Source of the DNA: an uncultured Acidobacteriota bacterium
GTDB taxonomy: Bacteria > Acidobacteriota > Thermoanaerobaculia > Gp7-AA8
Length of the DNA stretch: 29,682 nucleotides
Assembly (NCBI GenBank): GCA_946887105.1
Contig: CAMPKJ010000028.1
Span: forward strand, 1-29,682
Direction of reading: 5' to 3'
The notes beneath the pieces were generated by a model. The model did not search any database and had not been told where the DNA came from. It was given only the letters and a program-made list of their open reading frames with translations. Numbering within the stretch: position 1 is the stretch's first letter; the number at the start of each line of letters is the position of its first letter. Positions 20,828-28,107 of the stretch are shown piece after piece. A program made the position numbers and the translations under genes.

Positions 20828-23452
20828 CTAGATAGGCAGAAAGTACGAAAACTTCACCAGGAACACATCCTCGGACGGCGCATGCGGCAACGCCGCGAAG
20901 TCCCTGCGGAAACGGAAGTCGCCCTGCGCGACCACGTCCGAGCGGTTCTCGCTCCACACCACATACATCGCCGAGCCGGGGCGGAACTCCCAGCGCGCCA
21001 CCGCGCTGCCGCGCACGCTGCGGAAGTTGAAGTCGGGATTGTCGAACGCCACCGCGTTCACGCCGCTGCTGCGATAGGAGTTGCCCTCCGCGTCGAACTG
21101 CAGCGCGTCGAGCGGCGTGAACTCGTCGTCGCGCGGACGGGTGAGGTACTTGAATCCCGAGTAATCGCCGCTGGCGACGAACGGCTGCAGATAGAGCTGC
21201 AGCGACAAACGCGAGCTGGCCGTCCACTCCGTACGGATGCCGATGTCCACCGTGCGCTGGTCGAGTGTGGCGAAGACGTACTGATTGCCGTACGTCGGCG
21301 CGTAGCCGGTGTCGAGCACCGTGGTCACGTACTGCGCCACCTCGTGCAGCCGGTTGTAGCGCGGCACGAGCGAGACGCGAATGGCAGGCGTCGGACGATA
21401 CGTCAGCGAGAGGTAGTACATGTCGAACGTGCCGTCGAACTCGTCGAGGACGTGCTCGGTCTCGACCTCGAACGAGAACTTCTTGCGGCTGTCGCTGCCG
21501 AATCCGCCGCCCGCATATCGATGGCCGCGATAGACCATGGCCGGACCGCCGCGAGTGATGCGGTCGTCGATGTGATCGCCGTTCGCGCCGCCCCACGCCC
21601 ACACGCCCCAGTACTTCTTGAGCTGCACGAACACGTTGCCGGACACGCCGTTCGCGGTCAGGTCATTGTCGAAGTTCCAGTTCTGATACTTGCCCACCCA
21701 CGCGCTGATCTCGCGCGTGTGCTTCGTCTCGTCGGTGTTCAGGTAATGCACGAGGGCGTGCGTCGTGATCGCATCCGTGCGCGGCAGGAAGCCGACGTCG
21801 TTCACCTCGAAGCCGGGCGAGAGCATCTGCACCTGCACGTTCGGACGCCACTTGCCCTTCTGCTTCGCGAACATCACGCGGCTCATCCAGCCGCTGAGCG
21901 AAGTGCGGGTAGGATTGAATTCGACGTGATCCGCATCAGGACGCGCGTAGTAGCGCGCGGGATTGAGCTGCGTGCGCTCGATGGCCGCCTGCGATCCCTC
22001 GACCAGCGACGTGCCGCCGAGCCATTCCAGGATCCAGGTCTTGTCTTTGAAGAGCGTGTAGCCGTCGACGCCCGCGAAGTAGGCGCTCTCGCGCAGGACG
22101 GGATCGAGCGTCTCGCCGAGGCGGCGGTTGACGGAGGTGAACATGAAACCGGCACGCGAGTCCTTGCCATACTCGCGGGTCGCGCGCGCGACGAGATAGT
22201 TCGTCATCGGCTCGACGCTCTTCTTGCCGGCGTCCACCACGCGGCCGAGCTCGTCCTCGTTCCGAAACCACGCCTCTTCCTCGTCCGTCAGCGCGTCGAC
22301 CACGCCCACGGTCCACTTCGTGCCGATCTTGCCGGTGATTTTCGCGGCGCCGAGGATCGTGGTCTCGCCGGGAGCGTGCTGCCAGTCGGCCTCGATGCTC
22401 CCCTGCGGCGAACGGCCGATGCGGCGCGAATAGAAGAAGGTCGGGAAGGACATGTTGAAGCCCCAGCGGCTGGTGGCGGGGCCGCTGCCGAAGTTGAAGA
22501 TGTTCGCGCCTTCGGTGAAAAACGGCCGCTTTTCGGGGAAAAACGTCTCGAACTGGCTGAGGTTCAGCACTGCCGGATCGACTTCCACCTGCCCGAAGTC
22601 GGGATTGATCGTGCCGGTGAGCGTGAGGCTGGAGGTGATGCCGTACTTCAGATCGACGCCCGCATCCATGCGATGCGAAGACGCCTCGATGAATGGATTG
22701 TCGGCGCGGCTGTGCAGGTCGGTGCGCGCCACGCCATACGGAACGATCTCGAACCGGCGTCGCGGTTGAATGTTGGTGATGCCGGTGAGATCGGCGAAGC
22801 GCGAGACGAACCCGGAGTCTTTCTTCGGCGTGTGCACGAGGCGCGAGCTCTCCCGCGTGCGCGCGTTCCAGCGGCTGACGTTGAAGCCCCACGTGTGCAC
22901 GTCCTTCGCCGGAAAGCGGAGCTGCGAATACGGCACGCGCAGCTCGGCGGTCCATCCCGTCAAACCGGTTCTGGCCGCGGAGCTCCACACCGCATCCCAG
23001 CTGATGTCGTCGTAGATGTCGTTGTAGAGGATCATGTCCATCTGCACGTTCGAGGCGTTCACCACGAACGCGGCGCCGTTCAGACGGTCCTGCTGCGAGT
23101 CGATGCTGATGCGGATGTAGTCGCCGTTGTTCAGATCGCTGTCGCGGCGCGCCAGCAGCGGCGTGGCCGGCCGCGAATCCTCCATCACCGCGCCGAAGTA
23201 AATCGCATCGTCGTCGTAGACCACGCGGATCTTCGTCTGATCGGCCGCGGGCTGTCCTTCGTTCGGATCGCGGGCGGTGAAGCCCGCGATCTCCGGCGCG
23301 TCCTGCCACACCGGATCGCTGAGATCGCCGTCGATCACCGGCGCCGCCGCCGCGCGCACGGCGCGATAGGAAGGACGCGGCGCCGCCTCGTTCGCGAGAA
23401 GATCGATGGCCAGGAAACAGCACAGCACGAGCACCCCGCGAATCAATCTCAT
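20828..23452 (-). CDS. DUF5916 outer-membrane protein with N-terminal family 9 carbohydrate-binding-like domain
   Basis: The 874-residue protein has a signal peptide (MRLIRGVLVLCCFLAIDLLA). Residues about 27-215 form a CBM9-like/DOMON-type beta sandwich (PVIDGDLSDPVWQDAPEI, IYFGAVMEDSRP, NGDYIRISIDSQQDRLNGAA, ELRVPYSQLRFP). Residues about 235-874 are DUF5916, with the hallmark LSQFETFFPEKRPFFTEGAN and many amphipathic strands ending in LVKFSYFLPI, whose aromatic end resembles outer-membrane barrel termini. Such proteins are common in Acidobacteriota and Bacteroidota. Function is unproven; a role in polymer binding or uptake is suggested. A good ribosome-binding site GAGAGGA lies 5 nt before ATG 23452, in contrast to the many leaderless-looking genes here. 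Confidence 0.88.
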   Translation of the reverse strand: MRLIRGVLVLCCFLAIDLLANEAAPRPSYRAVRAAAAPVIDGDLSDPVWQDAPEIAGFTARDPNEGQPAADQTKIRVVYDDDAIYFGAVMEDSRPATPLLARRDSDLNNGDYIRISIDSQQDRLNGAAFVVNASNVQMDMILYNDIYDDISWDAVWSSAARTGLTGWTAELRVPYSQLRFPAKDVHTWGFNVSRWNARTRESSRLVHTPKKDSGFVSRFADLTGITNIQPRRRFEIVPYGVARTDLHSRADNPFIEASSHRMDAGVDLKYGITSSLTLTGTINPDFGQVEVDPAVLNLSQFETFFPEKRPFFTEGANIFNFGSGPATSRWGFNMSFPTFFYSRRIGRSPQGSIEADWQHAPGETTILGAAKITGKIGTKWTVGVVDALTDEEEAWFRNEDELGRVVDAGKKSVEPMTNYLVARATREYGKDSRAGFMFTSVNRRLGETLDPVLRESAYFAGVDGYTLFKDKTWILEWLGGTSLVEGSQAAIERTQLNPARYYARPDADHVEFNPTRTSLSGWMSRVMFAKQKGKWRPNVQVQMLSPGFEVNDVGFLPRTDAITTHALVHYLNTDETKHTREISAWVGKYQNWNFDNDLTANGVSGNVFVQLKKYWGVWAWGGANGDHIDDRITRGGPAMVYRGHRYAGGGFGSDSRKKFSFEVETEHVLDEFDGTFDMYYLSLTYRPTPAIRVSLVPRYNRLHEVAQYVTTVLDTGYAPTYGNQYVFATLDQRTVDIGIRTEWTASSRLSLQLYLQPFVASGDYSGFKYLTRPRDDEFTPLDALQFDAEGNSYRSSGVNAVAFDNPDFNFRSVRGSAVARWEFRPGSAMYVVWSENRSDVVAQGDFRFRRDFAALPHAPSEDVFLVKFSYFLPI

Positions 23453-23569
23453 GATTTCCTCTCGCGCAATCTTTGAGTTAGGTTGTTGTTCGGTTCCAAT
23501 AGACGCCCGATCGGCGGCGAAGGTTTGTCGGGGGCGGGAAGTATTTGTGAACGAAGCGTGAGGGCAGGA

Positions 23570-23661
23570 AGTCGCAATGTCTCAAAGTCGCAAAGTCTCA
23601 AAGGAAAACCCGCACGATGCGGAGCGTCTTTGAGACTTTGCGACTTTGCGACTTTGCGACT
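23570..23661. repeat. Inverted 8-mer array B2 (AGTCKCAA type, 4+4 units)
   Basis: AGTCGCAA, TGTCTCAA, AGTCGCAA and AGTCTCAA (23570-23601), a 28-nt loop with its own CCGCA-CGA-TGCGG hairpin, then TTGAGACT and three TTGCGACT (23630-23661). It lies in the divergent gap between the DUF5916 and NAD synthetase genes and ends 8 nt before the latter's ATG. The other 117 bases of this gap (the longest in the window) show nothing I can name apart from the DUF5916 ribosome-binding site. Confidence 0.9.
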
Positions 23662-23669
23662 GCGAAACC

Positions 23670-25325
23670 ATGAAGGTCTACATCGGCCAGCTGAACCCCA
23701 CCGTCGGCGCGCTCACCGCGAATGCCGAGCTGATCCGCGCTGCGTACGATGCCGGCGTGCGCGCGGGCGCGGACGTCGTGCTCGTGCCCGAGCTCGCGGT
23801 GACCGGCTATCCGCCGCTCGATCTGCTCGACCGTCCGTACTTCATCCAGGCCGCGGCGGAGATCAAGGACTCACTCGCGGCGATGACCGGCGAGACCACG
23901 CTGATCTTCGGCTGCCCGGTGCGCAGTAAGGAATGGTGCGGAAAGCCGTTGCACAACGCGGCCATCGTCGCGCGCCACGGCAAGGTGCTCCTCGAACAGC
24001 ACAAGACGCTGCTCCCGACGTACGACGTCTTCGACGAGTTGCGCTACTTCGAGCCGGGACGGAGCGTGCGCTGCGTCGACATCGCGGGACGTCGCGTCGG
24101 CGTGTCGATCTGCGAGGACTTCTGGTTCGACGACGAGATTTTCGGTACGAAGCTCTACTGCCGCAATCCGGTCGACGAGCTCGCGCGCCAGGGCGCGGAA
24201 GTGTTCCTGAATATCTCCGCCTCGCCGTTCAACGCCGGCAAGCGCCGCGCGCGCTGGGAGATCTTTTCGCGGATCGCCAAGCGCTACGACGCGCCGCTGG
24301 TCTACGCGAACGTCGTCGGCGGCAACGACGAGCTGCTGTTCGACGGGTCGTCGATCGTGTTCGACAGGACCGGCCAGACCATCTACTGCGCGCCCGCATT
24401 CGAGGAGCACGGAGCCCTGGTCAAGCTGCAAGGCAATCCGTGCGAGATGGTCCTGTCCCTCGGCGAAGAGGAAGAGATCGCGCGGGCGCTGATCCTCGGC
24501 ATCCGCGACTACATCCGCAAATGCGGTTTCACCGACGTCGTGCTCGGGCTCTCCGGCGGCATCGACTCCGCGCTCACCGCCGCGATGGCCGTGCAGGCGC
24601 TCGGGCCGGAGCACGTCACCGGCATCGCCATGCCGTCGCAGTTCTCCTCGCAACACTCCGTCGACGACGCGCGCTCGCTCGCGCAGAACCTCGGCATCGC
24701 GTTCCACGTCGTGCCGATCTCGGGGATCTACGCGCCGTATGAGCGCGAGCTCGAGGCGCTCTTCAACGAGAAGAAGTTTGACACCGTGAACGAGAACGTG
24801 CAGGCGCGCATCCGCGGCAACATCCTGATGGCGTGGTCGAATCGCACCGGCGCGCTGGTGATGACCACCGGCAACAAGTCCGAGCTCGCGGTCGGCTACT
24901 GCACGCTCTACGGCGACATGGCCGGCGGCCTGGGCGTCCTCGGCGACGTGTACAAGACCATGGTCTATCGCATCGCGCACTGGATCAATCGCGAGCGCGA
25001 GATCATCCCCGCGTCGACGATGACCAAGGCCCCGTCCGCGGAGCTGCGTCCGAATCAAACGGATCAGGACACCCTCCCGCCGTACGACGTGCTCGACGCG
25101 ATTCTGAAGCTCTATATCGAGGAGTGGCACGAGCTCGATGAGATCGCCGCGGCCGGCTTCGAGCGCGACCTCGTGCAGCGCATCCTGAAACTCGTCGACA
25201 CGAACGAGTTCAAACGCCAGCAGGCCGCGCCGACGATCCGCGTGTCGGAGAAAGCCTTCGGCAGCGGCAGGGACATGCCCATCGCGCAGAGATGGCGGCG
25301 AGAGCCCGCGAAGTGGGTACGCTGA
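23670..25325 (+). CDS. nadE: Glutamine-dependent NAD+ synthetase
   Basis: The 551-residue enzyme makes NAD+ from nicotinate adenine dinucleotide, ATP and glutamine. The N-terminal nitrilase-fold glutaminase (about 1-260) has the full Glu-Lys-Cys triad: E41 in VLVPELAVTGYPP, K112 in EQHKTLLPTYDVF and C148 in GVSICEDFW. The C-terminal synthetase (about 270-551) has the PP-loop SGGIDS (295-300), TTGNKSELAVGYCTLYGDMA and TKAPSAELRPNQTDQD. Length is typical of the two-domain bacterial form. ATG 23670 is chosen. An in-frame ATG at 23646 would add MRLCDCET, which is only translated repeat B2. The UbiE-like gene follows 27 nt downstream with its own -10-like site. Confidence 0.96.
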   Translation: MKVYIGQLNPTVGALTANAELIRAAYDAGVRAGADVVLVPELAVTGYPPLDLLDRPYFIQAAAEIKDSLAAMTGETTLIFGCPVRSKEWCGKPLHNAAIVARHGKVLLEQHKTLLPTYDVFDELRYFEPGRSVRCVDIAGRRVGVSICEDFWFDDEIFGTKLYCRNPVDELARQGAEVFLNISASPFNAGKRRARWEIFSRIAKRYDAPLVYANVVGGNDELLFDGSSIVFDRTGQTIYCAPAFEEHGALVKLQGNPCEMVLSLGEEEEIARALILGIRDYIRKCGFTDVVLGLSGGIDSALTAAMAVQALGPEHVTGIAMPSQFSSQHSVDDARSLAQNLGIAFHVVPISGIYAPYERELEALFNEKKFDTVNENVQARIRGNILMAWSNRTGALVMTTGNKSELAVGYCTLYGDMAGGLGVLGDVYKTMVYRIAHWINREREIIPASTMTKAPSAELRPNQTDQDTLPPYDVLDAILKLYIEEWHELDEIAAAGFERDLVQRILKLVDTNEFKRQQAAPTIRVSEKAFGSGRDMPIAQRWRREPAKWVR

Positions 25326-25339
25326 CGCTGTCGTCGAAG

Positions 25340-25345
25340 TAGCAT
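25340..25345 (+). promoter_or_regulatory. -10 element (TAGCAT) of the UbiE-like gene
   Basis: TAGCAT ends 7 nt before ATG 25353, predicting transcription starting at the start codon. It overlaps the alternative ATG 25344, which argues against that upstream start. Confidence 0.4.
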
Positions 25346-25352
25346 GCCGCCG

Positions 25353-26084
25353 ATGACCGAACCCGTCCCGCCGCACCCTCCCCTCCGCGATTACTACGGC
25401 GACGCCGCGCAGCACAAAGAATTTCTGCGCAGGAGTTTCGACGAGACGGCGCCGTGGTACGACTGGACGGACCGCGTGTTGTCGTTCGGGTCGGGCGACT
25501 GGTACCGGCGCGAGGCGGTGAAGCGCGCCGGGTTCGAGCGCGGGATGAAGCTGCTCGATCTGGCCAGCGGCACGGGCGTGGTCGCGCGCGCGGCGGCGCG
25601 CGTCAGCGGCGATCCGCGCTCGATCATCGGGATGGATCCGAGCATCGGCATGCTGCGCTCCGGCGTCACCGGAAGCGCGAAAGTGCAGGCGCCCGCCGAG
25701 GCCTTGCCGTTTGCGCCGGAAACCTTCGATCGCATCACCATCGGATTCGCGATGCGGCATTTCTCCGATCTGAGCGTCGTGTTCCGCGAATGCCTGCGCG
25801 TGCTGCGCCCAGGCGGGAAGCTGCTGATCCTCGAGATCACCGCACCCGAGTCGCGGATCGGCCGCGCGTTCCTGGGCATGTACATGGGCGTGATCACGCC
25901 CGCGCTCGTGCGCATGCGCACACGCAACGCGAGCGCGACGAAGCTCTATCACTATTACTGGGAAACGACGCGCGACTGCGTACGGCCGCAGATCATTCTC
26001 GATGCGCTCGCCAACGCGGGGTTCCGCGAGACGAAACGCTATGTCGAGCTGGGGATCTTCAGCGAGTACGTGGCCGTCAAATAG
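25353..26084 (+). CDS. UbiE/MenG-type methyltransferase
   Basis: The 243-residue class I methyltransferase follows the UbiE/Coq5 plan: RRSFDETAPWYDWTDRVLSF near the N-terminus, motif I LLDLASGTGVVARAA, AEALPFAPETFDRITIGFAM, FRECLRVLRPGGKLLILEIT and a final FSEYVAVK strand. UbiE/MenG methylates the quinone ring in ubiquinone or menaquinone synthesis. The family signature 1 is kept only in part (YDWTDRVLSFG rather than YDxMNDxxSxGxHR), so a related small-molecule methyltransferase is possible, and no symbol is given. ATG 25353 is preferred over 25344. It converges on the PilZ gene with 13 nt between; the two stop codons sit in a short TAGCG/CGCTA dyad (26082-26100). Confidence 0.82.
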   Translation: MTEPVPPHPPLRDYYGDAAQHKEFLRRSFDETAPWYDWTDRVLSFGSGDWYRREAVKRAGFERGMKLLDLASGTGVVARAAARVSGDPRSIIGMDPSIGMLRSGVTGSAKVQAPAEALPFAPETFDRITIGFAMRHFSDLSVVFRECLRVLRPGGKLLILEITAPESRIGRAFLGMYMGVITPALVRMRTRNASATKLYHYYWETTRDCVRPQIILDALANAGFRETKRYVELGIFSEYVAVK

Positions 26085-26097
26085 CGAGCGCTCCGCG

Positions 26098-26484
26098 CTA
26101 GGAAGTAGCGCGTTCCTCGGCCTGCCGTCGCGCTTCCAGCAAACGGTCGATCTGGATCGACAGGAACTCGCGCAGCGGTTTCTCCTGCTCCGGCGCCAGC
26201 GGCGAGAAGACGATCGCGGAGCGGAACACGTACTCCGGATCCTTGTCGTTTTCGCCGCGCCGCACCTGCACGATCGAGCGCAACACCTCGCACGGAATGT
26301 AGATCCCGCCGTAGCTCGGAAAGATCAGCGTGGCCGCGGCCCCGGCCTTCACCGGCGAGCGATGGATGACGGCGGCGCCGGTGAGGCTGAGATCGATCAG
26401 CTCACCGTTCACGTCCGAGAGCTGCACCGGAATGAAGGCGGTCGGAAAACGCTCGGAGCGACGTCGGTCTTTGGCGGAAGCCAT
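26098..26484 (-). CDS. PilZ-domain protein (probable c-di-GMP binding)
   Basis: The 128-residue single-domain protein has the PilZ signature: RRxxR (R8-R9..R12 in DRRRSERFP) and DxSxxG (D31, S33, G36 in IDLSLTGAAV), both intact. Cyclic di-GMP binding is therefore likely. Such stand-alone PilZ proteins act as receptors that bind and alter partners in motility, secretion or polymer export; the partner here is unknown. ATG 26484 is chosen because the frame upstream runs through repeat A3 and gives only repeated SEELRG text. The GAGGA of the first A3 unit lies 9 nt before the ATG and may serve as ribosome-binding site. Confidence 0.85.
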   Translation of the reverse strand: MASAKDRRRSERFPTAFIPVQLSDVNGELIDLSLTGAAVIHRSPVKAGAAATLIFPSYGGIYIPCEVLRSIVQVRRGENDKDPEYVFRSAIVFSPLAPEQEKPLREFLSIQIDRLLEARRQAEERATS

Positions 26485-26492
26485 CTGGTCGG

Positions 26493-26583
26493 TTCCTCGG
26501 AGTTCCTCGCTTCCTCGGAGTTCCTCGGAGTGGCCGGACCACATCGCCGAGGAACCCGAGGAACTCCGAGGAACGCCGAGGAA
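26493..26583. repeat. Inverted 8-mer array A3 (TTCCTCGG type, 4+4 units)
   Basis: TTCCTCGG, TTCCTCGC, TTCCTCGG, TTCCTCGG (26493-26528), an 18-nt loop with a GTGG/CCAC pair, then four CCGAGGAA (26547-26583). It fills the gap between the PilZ start (26484) and the stop of the SAM hydrolase gene (26589) and comes within 5 nt of that stop. Confidence 0.92.
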
Positions 26584-26588
26584 CCGGA

Positions 26589-27341
26589 TTATAGCGGCCC
26601 GAGCTCGACGCGCTGGCGGCGCTCAATGCCGAGTCGCTCCGCCGCGGATGCATTCGCGATGGAGATCTCGAGATGACCGCTCGAGCCGATGATGAGAAAC
26701 GGGCCCGCCGCTGCGTCGCCGTAGTTGCGCTCGATGCGGTCGATGATGTGACCGCCCGCGCGCAATGCAAACGTCGCGAACGGCACACGCGCCGCTTCGA
26801 TGTCGGTGATGACGTTGCCGAAGCGATCGATCGCGACGACGGTTCCTCGCACGCTGTCGCCGTATCGCGGCGGCTCGTACTCGAGCGTGACGATGCGCCC
26901 GAGGCGCGGCCCGACCTCTGCAAGCGGCAGTCCGTTCGCAAGCGCGGCGGCGACGGGAGCGAAGCGATCGCGCCCGTGGAAGGTGGTGCTGCCGCTCGGC
27001 AGAAACAGCGCGTCGTTTTCGACGGACCACGCCGCGCCTTCCCCGACAAACGTCAACAACCCATTGTCCGGCGCGAGAAACACGCGCCCGTCCTTCTCGA
27101 TAGCCACGATCCTCCGCGACGTTCCCACCCCCGGATCGACCACGCAGACGAAGATCGTTCCCGGCGGCCAGTACGAAATCACCGTGGCCAGAAACCACGC
27201 TCCTTCCAGCACATCGAACGGCGCGATCTCGTGCGTCAGATCGACCACCGGCGCATCGGTGCGCGAGGCCAGCACGCCTTTCATCGCCGCGACGTAGGGA
27301 TCGCGCGTGCCGAAGTCGGTCAGGAGAGCGATGCGCCGCAC
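26589..27341 (-). CDS. S-adenosyl-L-methionine hydrolase (DUF62/SAM hydroxide adenosyltransferase)
   Basis: The 250-residue enzyme matches the DUF62 family, which hydrolyses SAM to adenosine and methionine. Visible marks are ALLTDFGTRDPYVAAMKGVL at residues 5-24, DLTHEIAPFDV, PGTIFVCVVDPGVGT, APDNGLLTFV and FHGRDRFAPVAA, which holds the Arg and His of the Asp-Arg-His triad; IDRFGNVITDI begins the C-terminal beta domain. It is a relative of fluorinase and chlorinase but lacks evidence for halide use. The physiological role of the family is unclear. The gene stands alone between repeats A3 and A4. GTG 27341 follows a GAGGA from the outermost A4 unit by 8 nt, so the repeat may provide its ribosome-binding site. 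Confidence 0.93.
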   Translation of the reverse strand: MRRIALLTDFGTRDPYVAAMKGVLASRTDAPVVDLTHEIAPFDVLEGAWFLATVISYWPPGTIFVCVVDPGVGTSRRIVAIEKDGRVFLAPDNGLLTFVGEGAAWSVENDALFLPSGSTTFHGRDRFAPVAAALANGLPLAEVGPRLGRIVTLEYEPPRYGDSVRGTVVAIDRFGNVITDIEAARVPFATFALRAGGHIIDRIERNYGDAAAGPFLIIGSSGHLEISIANASAAERLGIERRQRVELGPL

Positions 27342-27348
27342 GTTGGAG

Positions 27349-27429
27349 TTCCTCGGTTCCTCGGTTCCTCGGAGTTCCTCGGGGTGGGCTCCTCCGAGGA
27401 ACCCGAGGAACTCCGAGGAACCCGAGGAA
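27349..27429. repeat. Inverted 8-mer array A4 (TTCCTCGG type, 4+4 units)
   Basis: Four TTCCTCGG units with 0 or 2 nt between (27349-27382), an 11-nt loop (GGTGGGCTCCT), then four CCGAGGAA with 1 or 2 nt between (27394-27429); all eight units are exact. This copy lies between divergent genes, 7 nt from the SAM hydrolase start and 15 nt from the next -10, so it cannot be a terminator for either. Confidence 0.93.
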
Positions 27430-27444
27430 CTCGGCCCCGTTGAC

Positions 27445-27450
27445 TATACT
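27445..27450 (+). promoter_or_regulatory. -10 element (TATACT) of the DUF2064 gene
   Basis: TATACT ends 6 nt before GTG 27457, so transcription should start at the start codon itself. The expected -35 position falls inside repeat A4, with no consensus match. Confidence 0.45.
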
Positions 27451-27456
27451 CGCCGC

Positions 27457-28107
27457 GTGTTTCCGACCGTCCCTCCCCCACCCCAGCGCCTGCTCATCTT
27501 CGCGCGGCTGCCGGAGCTGGGAAAAGTGAAGACGCGGCTGGCGGCGGACGTCGGCGACGCACGCGCGCTCGAAATCTACGAGGCCATGCTCCGCGACCTG
27601 CTTTCCGGCATCGGCACGTCGACGCCCGAGCGCGAGATCGAAGTGATGTGGGCTCCCACCGCGGGCGCAAACGGCGAAGCGCTCCGCCGCGCGTTCGCGC
27701 CACACGCCACCGCCATGCAGACCGGCGAGGATCTCGGCGACCGGCTTTCGATGGCGCTCTCGGAGCGATTCTTCTTCCATCGCACCGAGAAGATCGTGGT
27801 CATCGGCGTCGACGATCCGTCGCTGTCGCGCGAGCTGATCGATCACGCCTTCGCGCTCCTCGACTCCGTCGAATACGTGCTTGGACCGGCCGCGGACGGC
27901 GGCTATTACCTGCTCGGCTGCCGCGCGCCGTCATTCGATCCGTCGGTCTTCGTGAACATCGCATGGGGCACGTCCGCCGTGCTCGCCTCGACGCTCGAGC
28001 GCATCGCCGCGATGCAGCGCACCGTCGCGCTGCTGCCGCGCCGCAACGACATCGACACGGCTGCCGATCTCGAGCAGTACGTCGCGGAAGGACACTTCGC
28101 GCCATGA
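27457..28107 (+). CDS. DUF2064/TIGR04282-type glycosyltransferase (nucleotidyltransferase-like fold)
   Basis: The 216-residue protein fits the DUF2064 family (GT-A fold, related to CofC and MobA). It shows LLIFARLPELGKVKTRLAAD with the nucleotide-binding K-T-R-L, ALEIYEAMLRDLL, VVIGVDDPSLSRELIDHAF and a VLGPAADGGYYLLG acidic loop. Members are annotated as glycosyltransferases but few have a tested substrate. GTG 27457 is the start supported by the -10 spacing; the frame upstream is translated repeat A4. The stop overlaps the next ATG as ATGA, so the two genes are translationally coupled. Confidence 0.85.
   Translation: MFPTVPPPPQRLLIFARLPELGKVKTRLAADVGDARALEIYEAMLRDLLSGIGTSTPEREIEVMWAPTAGANGEALRRAFAPHATAMQTGEDLGDRLSMALSERFFFHRTEKIVVIGVDDPSLSRELIDHAFALLDSVEYVLGPAADGGYYLLGCRAPSFDPSVFVNIAWGTSAVLASTLERIAAMQRTVALLPRRNDIDTAADLEQYVAEGHFAP

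Noticed and set aside
20717..23476. Plus-strand frame of 919 codons opposite the DUF5916 gene
   Set aside because: It is Arg/His/Val-rich antisense text with no recognisable motif. The opposite strand has signal peptide, SD and family motifs.
26485..26544. Upstream start of the PilZ gene giving SEELRG repeats
   Set aside because: The extension is array A3 read in frame. The PilZ domain begins right after ATG 26484.
19830..27429. Insertion sequence or MITE
   Set aside because: No transposase, no target-site duplication that I can see, and loops are not conserved between copies.
27438..27450. TTGAC and TATACT as a complete promoter
   Set aside because: The two motifs are nearly adjacent instead of 17 nt apart; only the TATACT is kept as a possible -10.
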